Assembly (NCBI RefSeq): GCF_003075395.1
Contig: NZ_QDFV01000005.1
Location: 1-64,000 of the forward strand
Length of the DNA stretch: 64,000 nt
Direction: 5' to 3'
DNA from: Microbacterium sp. TPD7012
GTDB lineage: Bacteria > Actinomycetota > Actinomycetes > Actinomycetales > Microbacteriaceae
Position 1 is the stretch's first letter. Every line of letters starts with the position of its first letter. Positions 51,933 through 60,775 of the stretch are shown here, piece after piece. A model generated the notes under the pieces. It had not been told where the DNA came from. It ran no database searches and saw nothing but the letters and a program-made list of their open reading frames with translations. The position numbers and the translations under genes are program-made.

Positions 51933-52600
51933 AGCTCCTCATCGCCGACGACGACCCGCAGATGGTGCGGGCTCTGCGGATCACCCTCGCGGCCCACGGC
52001 TACGAGGTCGTCGTCGCAGCGGACGGAGCGGCAGCGATCGCGGCGGCGGCGCAGACGCATCCCGACCTCATCATGCTCGACCTCGGGATGCCGCAGCTCG
52101 ACGGCATCGAGGTGATCCAGGCCCTGCGCGGCTGGACGAACGTGCCGATCATCGTGGTGTCGGGCCGCACCGGCTCCGCCGACAAGGTCGAGGCGCTGGA
52201 TGCCGGAGCCGACGACTTCGTCACCAAGCCGTTCCAGGTGGACGAGCTGCTGGCACGGCTCCGGGCGCTCTCCCGCCGATCCGCTCCCGCGGGGGGCGAG
52301 TCGGTCGTCACGTTCTCCGACGTCGTCGTGGATCTCTCGACGAAGACCGTCACACGGGCCGGCGCCCGCGTGCACCTGACCCCGACCGAGTGGCGGATGC
52401 TGGAGCATCTGTCGCGGCATCCGGGCGCTCTCGTCACGCGTCAGGACCTGCTGAAGGAGATCTGGGGCAGCGAGCAGGTGTCGGATTCCGGATACCTGCG
52501 GCTCTACATGTCGCAGCTGCGCAAGAAGCTCGAGCAGGAGCCGGGCACGCCCGTGCACCTGCTCACCGAGTCGGGGATGGGCTACCGGCTCGTGCTCTGA
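51929..52600 (+). CDS. kdpE: KdpE-type response regulator
   Basis: A 223-residue OmpR-family regulator. Receiver: DDDP at 7-10, Asp51 in LIMLDLGMPQ, Lys in FVTKPFQVDEL. Winged helix: VHLTPTEWRMLEHLSRHPGA and YLRLYMSQLRKKLEQEPG, ending MGYRLVL as KdpE does. The GTG start overlaps the kdpD stop (GTGA). Since kdpFABC is absent here, it either acts at a distant kdp operon or on nearby kimA. Confidence 0.93.
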   Translation: MKLLIADDDPQMVRALRITLAAHGYEVVVAADGAAAIAAAAQTHPDLIMLDLGMPQLDGIEVIQALRGWTNVPIIVVSGRTGSADKVEALDAGADDFVTKPFQVDELLARLRALSRRSAPAGGESVVTFSDVVVDLSTKTVTRAGARVHLTPTEWRMLEHLSRHPGALVTRQDLLKEIWGSEQVSDSGYLRLYMSQLRKKLEQEPGTPVHLLTESGMGYRLVL

Positions 52601-52643
52601 GCGCTGCGTGGTGGGGGCTCGCAGCCCGTTCGTCGCGCTCGGC

Positions 52644-52730
52644 CGTTCACAATTCAGTCAGAACTTCTGATTCGGCGACCCTGGCCGGCGTTTCGGGACT
52701 TCCGCGCAGATTCTTGCTGAATTGTGAGCA
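52644..52730. repeat. Intergenic palindromic repeat, copy B
   Basis: The left arm CGTTCACAATTCAG (52644-52657) and right arm CTGAATTGTGAGC (52717-52729) enclose an interior beginning TCAGAACTTC and ending CGCGCAGATTCTTG. It is 87 bp, has one substitution in the right arm, and lies 53 bp before copy C in the same orientation. Confidence 0.9.
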
Positions 52731-52782
52731 GGCTGGGGTCCGGACTGCTCGGCGACCGCCCGGCGACTGCGAAGCTCCCGGC

Positions 52783-52870
52783 CGTGCACAATTCAGTCAG
52801 AACTTCCGGATACGCGACCTTGAGCACCCGATTCGACGCCTCCGCGCAGATTCTTGCTGAATTGTGAACG
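52783..52870. repeat. Intergenic palindromic repeat, copy C
   Basis: The left arm CGTGCACAATTCAG (52783-52796) and right arm CTGAATTGTGAACG (52857-52870) differ at one position. The interior shares TCAGAACTTC and TCCGCGCAGATTCTTG with copy B but differs in the middle 30 bp. It is 88 bp. Copies B and C fill most of the 284-bp gap between kdpE and the TspO-like gene. Confidence 0.9.
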
Positions 52871-52884
52871 GGCAGCGGCGGTGA

Positions 52885-53679
52885 CTACGCCGCTGCGACA
52901 GTCCGACGGCGACGGAGCGAAGCCACGACGCCGGCCAGGACCAACAGCACGGCCACGATGATCGCCGTGACCGCGGTCGTGGTGCTCTCCGGCTCACCCG
53001 TCAGGCGCCCGACGGCCAACCAGGCGAGCCCCCAGGACGTGGCGAGTGCCGGGGCGATACGGCCGGTGAACCAGGCGGATGCCGCGCCGATCACGAGCAC
53101 GACGACCAGCACGGCGACGGCCCAGACCTCGGCCTGATCCGCCCAGCTCTCAGGGCCGATCTGCGTGAGCCACGCGGTGATGTTGGCGACGGTCGCGATC
53201 GTCACCCAGCCGAAATGGAGGCCGCTAGCGCCGTCGGTAAGGATGCGGTCGGCGAGGTTCTTCGCCGGGAAACGCCCCAGCAGCGCGATGACCCGTGCGA
53301 TCGTCGCCAGCAGCAGCACGATGACGATCCAGGTGAGGACGAGCGTGAGGAACTGGGCCGTCACGAGCCACAGCCCGTTCAGCACCATCGTCGCCGCGAC
53401 CCACCCGCCGACGGCGCGCTGGCGCTCGTCCGCGCGCTGCGCCGGGAGCGCCTGCCACACCGTGTACGCGATCAGTCCGAGGTAGATCAGGGACCAGATC
53501 GAGAAGGCGGGGCCGGCCGGGGCGAGGTACGACCCCTGCGCTGAGAGCGCGCCGTCCTGCAGCTCGTTCACCGAGGTTCCGCCGAAGGCGCCGGATCCCA
53601 CGGCGGCGGCGATCAGCATGAAGGATGCCGAGGCGATGATCACGGTCTGGCGGATGATGTCCTGCGTCCGGGATTCCAT
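52885..53679 (-). CDS. TspO/MBR-like tryptophan-rich membrane protein
   Basis: A 264-residue membrane protein with seven or eight predicted helices. GPAFSIWSLIYLGLIAYTVW and ANITAWLTQIGPESWADQAE resemble the extended tryptophan-rich sensory (TspO-like) proteins of actinobacteria. The role is unknown; relatives bind tetrapyrroles. The ATG lies seven bases after TACTGT on the minus strand (53687-53692), fitting a leaderless transcript, while the nearest GGGGAGG is too far upstream. Confidence 0.75.
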   Translation of the reverse strand: MESRTQDIIRQTVIIASASFMLIAAAVGSGAFGGTSVNELQDGALSAQGSYLAPAGPAFSIWSLIYLGLIAYTVWQALPAQRADERQRAVGGWVAATMVLNGLWLVTAQFLTLVLTWIVIVLLLATIARVIALLGRFPAKNLADRILTDGASGLHFGWVTIATVANITAWLTQIGPESWADQAEVWAVAVLVVVLVIGAASAWFTGRIAPALATSWGLAWLAVGRLTGEPESTTTAVTAIIVAVLLVLAGVVASLRRRRTVAAA

Positions 53680-53754
53680 GGCTGCGACAGTAGCCTCCCC
53701 CTGCGCGCCCGGCAGGAGGATTGACAACCGGCATCCAATTCGCTAACCAGGTAA

Positions 53755-55293
<1,539 letters not shown>

Positions 55294-55303
55294 CATCCGC
55301 CCG

Positions 55304-55392
55304 CGCGTTTCGTCTCGCTGCGCTCGCTCAACGACCGGAGCACACTGCTCTCGGTCGTTGAGCGAGGAGCGCCAGCGACGAGACGAAACGCG
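55304..55392. terminator. Long bidirectional hairpin repeat
   Basis: Arms 55304-55337 and 55352-55392 are complementary with a few bulges: CGCGTTTCGTCTCGCTG ... GCTCAACGACCG against CGGTCGTTGAGC ... GACGAGACGAAACGCG. It fills the gap between two convergent genes, ending at the stop codon of the siderophore-interacting gene. It probably ends both transcripts. The sequence is of a dispersed repeat type common in Microbacteriaceae. Confidence 0.8.
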
Positions 55393-56352
55393 TCAGCCGC
55401 GCATCGCGACGGCGCGGCGCCAGTAGCCCATGAAGGCGACCTGCGAGCGGTCGATGCCGAGGTCCTTCACCAGGTGGCGACGAAGAGTCGTGACGACGCC
55501 GCTCTCTCCCGCGATCCAGAAGTAGCGCTCCGCCGGAGCATCCGCCACCGTGATGTCCTCGCCGAGACCCGAGTAGTCCGGCGTCTCCCAGAGCAGCTCC
55601 TCGGTGTCGATGTCCTTCACGCGGATCTCCTCGGCGGCATCCGCGTCACCTAGGTAGCCGAGCACGGCGGGGATGAGCGTCAGTCCGTGCAGCTCACCGG
55701 CATCGCGCGGAAGCCAGTGCACCTCGACATCCGACGGCGCGTCGATCGCCAGGATGTCGGCCGGCGTCGGCACCTCGATGAAGGCGACGCCGCGCAGATC
55801 GCGCGGAGCGTCCTCGAGGATGCGGGCGATGGCCGGGGCCGCCGTCTCGTCGCCGACGAGCACGACGGAGCGGGCGCTGCCCGGTTCGTACTCGGCGCCG
55901 CCGTGCGCATCGGCATCCACACCGCGGCGCGGCCCGACCAGGAACAACTCCTGCCCGACGGCGGCCCGGCTCGCCCACAGCGAGGCGGGGCCGGTCAGCC
56001 CCGGCTCCAGATGCAGCACGAAGTCCACGACGACCTCGGTGCCGGCCTCGGTCACCCGCAGCTCGCGCACGGAGTAGGTGCGCATCGAACCGCGCTCCTC
56101 CTCCGGAACGGCGAGGTACGAGCCCCACCAGTCGTGCGAGGACCGATCGATCGGAGGCAGGATGCCGGATGCCGGCGGGAAGACGAGCTTGATGCGGGAG
56201 TCGAAGACCTCGCCCGGCGTGCCGAACTCGGACAGCTCGTCGCCCCCGAACGTCACCCGGACGAAGGAGGGCGAGACGCGATCGACCGCGCGCACCTCGG
56301 CGCGGGTGAGGATGTAGGTGGGGCGGTCGGTGGTGGTCGTCTCAGCGGACAT
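55393..56352 (-). CDS. Siderophore-interacting protein (FAD ferric-siderophore reductase)
   Basis: A 319-residue flavoprotein: FAD-binding MRTYSVREL and VDFVLHLEPGLTGPASLWAS; NAD(P)H-binding VLVGDETAAPAIARILEDAP; and the C-terminal ERYFWIAGESGVVTTLRRHL ... MGYWRRA of the SIP family. It reduces ferric siderophores in the cytoplasm to release iron. The ATG has GGGAGG upstream and its first 11 bases overlap the end of the ATPase gene. It is the last gene of the iron uptake operon. Confidence 0.93.
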   Translation of the reverse strand: MSAETTTTDRPTYILTRAEVRAVDRVSPSFVRVTFGGDELSEFGTPGEVFDSRIKLVFPPASGILPPIDRSSHDWWGSYLAVPEEERGSMRTYSVRELRVTEAGTEVVVDFVLHLEPGLTGPASLWASRAAVGQELFLVGPRRGVDADAHGGAEYEPGSARSVVLVGDETAAPAIARILEDAPRDLRGVAFIEVPTPADILAIDAPSDVEVHWLPRDAGELHGLTLIPAVLGYLGDADAAEEIRVKDIDTEELLWETPDYSGLGEDITVADAPAERYFWIAGESGVVTTLRRHLVKDLGIDRSQVAFMGYWRRAVAMRG

Positions 56353-57142
56353 GATGCCTCCCGATAGGTGTGACCATCGGCTTTCCGGAAACCGGGTCTG
56401 TCGTGATCTGGTTGGCGAGGCCGAAGACCTCTTCCACGATGTCGGCGGTGATGACCTCGTGCGGGGCGCCGGTGGCATGCACCCGACCGGCCTTCATCGC
56501 GACGAGCTCGTCGGCGTACCGCGCGGCCATGTTGAGGTCGTGCAGCACCATGACGATCGTCGTGCCGCGCGAGACGCTCAGGTCGGTGAGCAGGTCGAGC
56601 ACCTCGATCTGGTGCGCCACGTCGAGGAACGTCGTCGGCTCGTCGAGCAGCAGGATGTCGGTCTCCTGCGCGAGCGCCATCGCGATCCACACACGCTGGC
56701 GCTGTCCGCCCGAGAGCTCGTCGACGCTGCGGTCGGCGAGGTCGGAGACCCCGGTCGCCTCGAGCGCATCCGCCACGACCTCGTAGTCGTGGGCGCTCCA
56801 CCGGGCGAGTGCCTTCTGATGCGGGTGGCGTCCCCGTCCGACGAGGTCGGCAACGGCGATGCCCTCCGGCGCGATCGGCGACTGCGGCAGCAGGCCGAGG
56901 ATGCGCGCGACCTCTTTGGTGGGACGCGCGTGCACCGAGGTGCCGTCGAGCACGATCTGCCCCGCCGTGGGAGAGAGCAGACGCGCGAGCGAACGCAGCA
57001 GCGTCGACTTGCCGCATCCGTTCGCTCCGACGATGGTCGTGATCTTGCCGGGCGCGATCTGCAGGTCGAGGCCGTCGATGATGGTGCGATCGCCGTAGGC
57101 GAGGGTCACCCCCTCCGCCGACAGAGTGTGCGAGACGGTCAT
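56342..57142 (-). CDS. Iron-siderophore ABC transporter ATP-binding protein (FecE/FepC type)
   Basis: A 266-residue ATPase: Walker A GANGCGKSTLLRSLARLL (about 39-56), PQSPIAPEGIAVADLVGRGR, signature LSGGQRQRVWIAMAL, and Walker B ILLLDEPTTFLDVAHQIE. These are typical of the FepC group. It overlaps the permease gene (ATGA at 57139-57142). Confidence 0.94.
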   Translation of the reverse strand: MTVSHTLSAEGVTLAYGDRTIIDGLDLQIAPGKITTIVGANGCGKSTLLRSLARLLSPTAGQIVLDGTSVHARPTKEVARILGLLPQSPIAPEGIAVADLVGRGRHPHQKALARWSAHDYEVVADALEATGVSDLADRSVDELSGGQRQRVWIAMALAQETDILLLDEPTTFLDVAHQIEVLDLLTDLSVSRGTTIVMVLHDLNMAARYADELVAMKAGRVHATGAPHEVITADIVEEVFGLANQITTDPVSGKPMVTPIGRHHVR

Positions 57143-58212
57143 AGCGAACCCCCGGAGCGGTTGGTGCGGATGAGGAGATAGATCAGGTACGGAGCGCCCA
57201 GCACGCCGGTGACGACGCCCACCGGGTAACGCGTGCCGAGCGCGAACTGCGCGATGAGGTCGCCGCCGAGCACGAGCACCGCGCCGACGAACGCGCTCGG
57301 CAGGAGGAGATTCGCGCCGGGGCCGGTGAGGCGTGCGGCGATCGGACCGGCCATGAACGACACGAAGGCGATCGGACCGGTCGCCGCGGTCGCGAAGGCG
57401 AGCAGGGCGACGGCGCTGAGGATGAACAGCAGCCGCGTGGAGTTCACGCGCACCCCGAGGCCCGCCGCCGAGTCGTCTCCCAGCTGCATCGCCCCGAGCG
57501 CGCGTCCCTGCAGCAGAAGGAAGGGCACGATCAGCGCCGAGGCGATCGCGATCGGCAGGACACGCTCCCAGGAGGCGTTGTTCAGGCTGCCGGTGAGCCA
57601 CTGCATCGCGACCTGGATGTCCCAGTTCGGCGCACGCGACAGCAGATACGAGATGACGCTCTGCAGCATCAGCGCCACGCCGATCCCGATCAGGATGAGG
57701 CGCGTGCCGGCGAAGCCGCCCTTGATCGACAGCAGGTAGATCGTGAGAGCGGTGACGAGGGCGCCGCCGAGTGCGAGCAGCGAGACCACGGGGCCGCCTG
57801 CCGAGAGGACGATGATGCCGAACACCGCGGCGGCGCTGGCGCCGTTCGAGATGCCGATGATGTCGGGGGACGCCAGCGGGTTGCGCAGCAGCGTCTGGAA
57901 GGCGACTCCCGCGATGCCGAAGCCGATCCCGGTGAGGACCGCCAGGATCGCGCGGGGCAGACGCAGGTCGCCCACCGTGAACGATGCGCCGGGGACGGTC
58001 TCACCGAGGATCACGCGGATCACTTCGTCGGGCGTGTAGAACGTGTTGCCGACCATGAGCGCCGTGGCGAACAGCGCGAAGAGCACGGCGCCGAGCACGA
58101 TCGTCGCCGTCGCATGGCGGCGGTGACGGGCTCGACGGCCCGCCACCACACGCGCGGTGCGGTGCGCAGCCGACTCGTCGGAGCGGTGCAGGGTGTGCTC
58201 GGTCGTGCTCAC
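57139..58212 (-). CDS. Iron-siderophore ABC transporter permease (FecCD family)
   Basis: A 357-residue permease with about nine to ten helices. LRLPRAILAVLTGIGFGIAG, QTLLRNPLASPDIIGISNGA and the C-terminal GTRYPVGVVTGVLGAPYLIY are conserved in FecCD. The GTG start overlaps the stop of the other permease gene (GTGA at 58209-58212). It forms a heterodimer with that permease. Confidence 0.94.
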   Translation of the reverse strand: MSTTEHTLHRSDESAAHRTARVVAGRRARHRRHATATIVLGAVLFALFATALMVGNTFYTPDEVIRVILGETVPGASFTVGDLRLPRAILAVLTGIGFGIAGVAFQTLLRNPLASPDIIGISNGASAAAVFGIIVLSAGGPVVSLLALGGALVTALTIYLLSIKGGFAGTRLILIGIGVALMLQSVISYLLSRAPNWDIQVAMQWLTGSLNNASWERVLPIAIASALIVPFLLLQGRALGAMQLGDDSAAGLGVRVNSTRLLFILSAVALLAFATAATGPIAFVSFMAGPIAARLTGPGANLLLPSAFVGAVLVLGGDLIAQFALGTRYPVGVVTGVLGAPYLIYLLIRTNRSGGSL

Positions 58213-59252
58213 AGCTCACGCACCTTCTGACGACGGACGATCCAGATGAAGAACGGGGCTCCGATGATCGCCGTGATGATGCCGACCTGGATCTCCTCGG
58301 ATGACGGCGCGATCACCCGCCCAACGATGTCGCTCGCGGTCAGCAGCGCGGCTCCCGCGAGGGCCGAGAACGGCAGCAGCCAGCGGTGGTCGGTGCCGAT
58401 CAGCATCCGACAGATGTGCGGGACGACGAGCCCGACGAAGCCGATCGGTCCGGCGATCGCGGTGGCGGCACCCGCGAGGATGACGGCTCCCAGAGCCGAC
58501 ATCAGCCGGGTACGGAAGACGTGCTCACCGAGTCCCTTGGCCATGTCGTCGCCGAGAGCGAGCGAGTTCATCCCGCGCGAGCAGAGGAGGCAGATGAGCG
58601 CACCGACCGCGAGGACCGGCGCGGTGAGCGCGATGCGCGGCCACTCCGCACCGCCGACGCCGCCGATCTGCCAGGACTGGAAGGTCTGCAGCAGGTCGAC
58701 GCGCGGGAGCATCACGGCGCTGATGAGGGAGGCGAACGCGGCCGAGGTGGCAGCCCCGGCGAGCGCGAGTTTGAGGGGCGTGGCGCCGCCGCGACCGAGC
58801 GAGCCGACGGTGTAGACGAAGACCGCCGCGACCGCCGCGCCGACGATGGCGAAGCCCATCTGCCCGAACGGGTTGCTGAGGCCGAAGAAGGCGATCCCCA
58901 CCACGACCGCGAGCGAGGCGCCGTTCGAGACGCCGAGGATGCCGGGATCGGCCACGGGGTTGCGCGTCACGGCCTGCATGGTCGCCCCCGAGAGGGCGAG
59001 GGCCGCCCCCACGAGGAGCGCGAGCACCGTGCGCGGGATGCGCTTGACGATCGCGGCCTGCTCGATGGTGTCGGTCCGGCCGCCGAGGGCCGCGACGATG
59101 TCGTCGAACGTCACGGCGCGCACACCGAAGGAGATCGACAGGATGCTGAGGACGAGCAGGAGTCCGACCCCGGCGAGAAGCCAGAGGGTGCGCACCGGCG
59201 CCGGACGCCGCAGATCTGCGGCGTCCGGCGCGATGGCTGTTGCTGAGGTCAC
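58209..59252 (-). CDS. Iron-siderophore ABC transporter permease (FecCD family)
   Basis: A 347-residue permease: VKRIPRTVLALLVGAALALS, QAVTRNPVADPGILGVSNGA, IGFVGLVVPHICRMLIGTDH and the C-terminal VGIITAIIGAPFFIWIVRRQ. The GTG at 59250-59252 with GGAGTGAG upstream is preferred to an earlier in-frame start inside the preceding spacer. It lies 32 bases after the binding-protein gene. Confidence 0.93.
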   Translation of the reverse strand: MTSATAIAPDAADLRRPAPVRTLWLLAGVGLLLVLSILSISFGVRAVTFDDIVAALGGRTDTIEQAAIVKRIPRTVLALLVGAALALSGATMQAVTRNPVADPGILGVSNGASLAVVVGIAFFGLSNPFGQMGFAIVGAAVAAVFVYTVGSLGRGGATPLKLALAGAATSAAFASLISAVMLPRVDLLQTFQSWQIGGVGGAEWPRIALTAPVLAVGALICLLCSRGMNSLALGDDMAKGLGEHVFRTRLMSALGAVILAGAATAIAGPIGFVGLVVPHICRMLIGTDHRWLLPFSALAGAALLTASDIVGRVIAPSSEEIQVGIITAIIGAPFFIWIVRRQKVREL

Positions 59253-59284
59253 TGAAAACTCACTCCGCGGATGCGGACGTGGGA

Positions 59285-60310
59285 TTATGGGGCCAGCGGA
59301 GCCGCCAGCAGGGCGAGGTAGTCGCCGAGACCCCACGGGATCGACAGCGGGGACGGGTTGGCGGATGCCGCGATCGGCGAGGAGTCGGGGAGCACCGCGA
59401 TGCGCCCTTCGGCGATGGCGGGGATCTTCGACAGCAGCGGGTCGGCCTGCAGCAGCGGGATGATCGAATCGTCGCCATAGGTGATGAAGAGGTCGACGTC
59501 GTCGAACTTCGCGGCCTCTTCCGAGCTGACCGTGAGGTAGAACTGATCGCTGTCGGCGTTGTCCTCGACGATCGAGGGGAACGGCAGGCCGAGCTCGTGG
59601 ATGTAGCCCGGGCGCGTGTCGATCGCGGTGTAGTAGCCGACCTGGCTGAGGTCGGTCGGGTCGATGTATGAGAACAGGACCTTCTTGTCCAACAGCGCGC
59701 TGTTCGCCTCGAGCGCGGCATCCGCGTCGGCGTGCAGGTCTTCGATCAGCGCCTCGCCCTCGGCCTCGAGGCCGAGTGCCTTCGCGTTCATCTCGATCAT
59801 CTCGTCGACCGGCGTGCCCCAGGCGACCTCGGGGTAGGCGATGACGGGAGCGATCTTGGAGAGGGTGTCGTACTCCTCCTGGGTGAGTCCGGAGTACGAG
59901 GCGAGGATCACGTCGGGAGCGGTGTCGGCCACGGCCTCGTAGTCGATGCCGTCGGTCTCGTCGAAGAGCACGGGCTCCTCACCGCCGAGCTCGTCGAGCT
60001 TCTCCTCGACCCAGGGGAGGATGCCGTTGTCGTCATCGTCGCCCCAGGCGGCCTTGCTCATGCCGACGGGCACGATGCCGAGGGCGAGGGGCACCTCGTG
60101 GTTGGCCCAGGCGACCGTCGCGACGCGCTCGGGCTTCTTCTCGATGGTGGTCTCGCCGTAGACGTGCTCCACCGTGACGGGGAACGCATCGTCGGATGCC
60201 GGGTTGCCGCCGGCGGAGGCGGTCGACTCCGGGGCGTTGGACGAGCACGCGGCGAGGCCGACGGCGAGTGCGGCCGCGGCGCCGATGGCGAGGAGACGGG
60301 AGGTGCGCAC
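59285..60310 (-). CDS. Iron-siderophore-binding lipoprotein (FecB/FepB type)
   Basis: A 341-residue lipoprotein. The signal peptide ends in LAAC (lipobox GLAAC), followed by VTVEHVYGETTIEKKPERVA and VATVAWANHEVPLALGIVPV, the start of the two-lobed helical-backbone fold. PDVILASYSGLTQEEYDTLS is a family motif. The GTG start has GGGAA upstream. It leads the operon binding protein-permease-permease-ATPase-SIP, with a DtxR-type box in its promoter. Confidence 0.93.
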   Translation of the reverse strand: MRTSRLLAIGAAAALAVGLAACSSNAPESTASAGGNPASDDAFPVTVEHVYGETTIEKKPERVATVAWANHEVPLALGIVPVGMSKAAWGDDDDNGILPWVEEKLDELGGEEPVLFDETDGIDYEAVADTAPDVILASYSGLTQEEYDTLSKIAPVIAYPEVAWGTPVDEMIEMNAKALGLEAEGEALIEDLHADADAALEANSALLDKKVLFSYIDPTDLSQVGYYTAIDTRPGYIHELGLPFPSIVEDNADSDQFYLTVSSEEAAKFDDVDLFITYGDDSIIPLLQADPLLSKIPAIAEGRIAVLPDSSPIAASANPSPLSIPWGLGDYLALLAAPLAP

Positions 60311-60367
60311 AGGCGTTCCCTTCGGGTTCGGGATGAGGGGGGTCCGGCGCGGGATCCGCGCCGAGGC

Positions 60368-60386
60368 TTTGGTAAGCCTGGCCTAA
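60368..60386 (-). promoter_or_regulatory. DtxR/IdeR-type iron box
   Basis: On the minus strand 60386-60368 reads TTAGGCCAGGCTTACCAAA, matching the DtxR/IdeR consensus TTAGGTTAGGCTAACCTAA at 15 of 19 positions. A second partial site (TTAGGCAAGCCT) is at 60399-60410. The box lies 58 bp upstream of the siderophore-binding-protein start, so iron-dependent repression is expected. Confidence 0.8.
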
Positions 60387-60443
60387 TCTAACAGAAAGTT
60401 AGGCAAGCCTCAGTCCCGAGGCCGACGTTCGAAGCCGGCGCAC

Positions 60444-60480
60444 GAAAAACCGGCCGGGCCCCGAAGGACCCGACCGGTTC
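60444..60480 (-). terminator. Intrinsic terminator of the cold-shock gene
   Basis: In the leftward transcript AACCGGTCGGGTCC pairs (with two G-U pairs) with GGGCCCGGCCGGTT across a short loop, and the stem is followed by a run of T residues. It starts 18 bases after the cold-shock stop codon and is the clearest rho-independent terminator in the window. Confidence 0.85.
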
Positions 60481-60497
60481 AGGAAGTCAGCGCGCGC

Positions 60498-60701
60498 TCA
60501 GAGAGCGCGGATGTTCGCCGCCTGCATGCCCTTGGGGCCACGCTCAGCGTCGAATTCGACCTTCTGGTTCTCGCGGAGCTCCTTGAAACCGGAGCCGGCG
60601 ATAGCCGAGTAGTGGGCGAAAAGGTCGTCCGAGCCGTCATCGGGAGCGATGAAGCCGAAGCCCTTTTCCGCGTTGAACCATTTCACAGTGCCAGTGGCCA
60701 T
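60498..60701 (-). CDS. Cold-shock protein (CspA family)
   Basis: A 67-residue single-stranded nucleic-acid-binding OB-fold protein. RNP1 [10 protein letters not shown] and RNP2 LFAHYSAI are present, with [12 protein letters not shown] at the start. It acts as an RNA chaperone. The leader is about 60-75 nt and could hold temperature-responsive structure. It is monocistronic, ended by the terminator at 60444. Confidence 0.96.
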   Translation of the reverse strand: MATGTVKWFNAEKGFGFIAPDDGSDDLFAHYSAIAGSGFKELRENQKVEFDAERGPKGMQAANIRAL

Positions 60702-60775
60702 GTGTTTCTACTTTCTGTTGACTTAGCCGTTCTCACGGCCTACGCCGAGTCGGAACATCCGACACGCGCGCTTGC

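Noticed and set aside
52601..52884. CRISPR array suggested by the repeated AT-rich motifs
   Set aside because: There are only two units, each is internally palindromic, the spacing is not repeat-spacer, and no cas genes are present.
53680..53727. Longer TspO-like protein starting at a TTG at 53727
   Set aside because: The extra residues are not hydrophobic or conserved-looking, and the ATG at 53679 has a TANNNT box seven bases upstream like other leaderless genes here.
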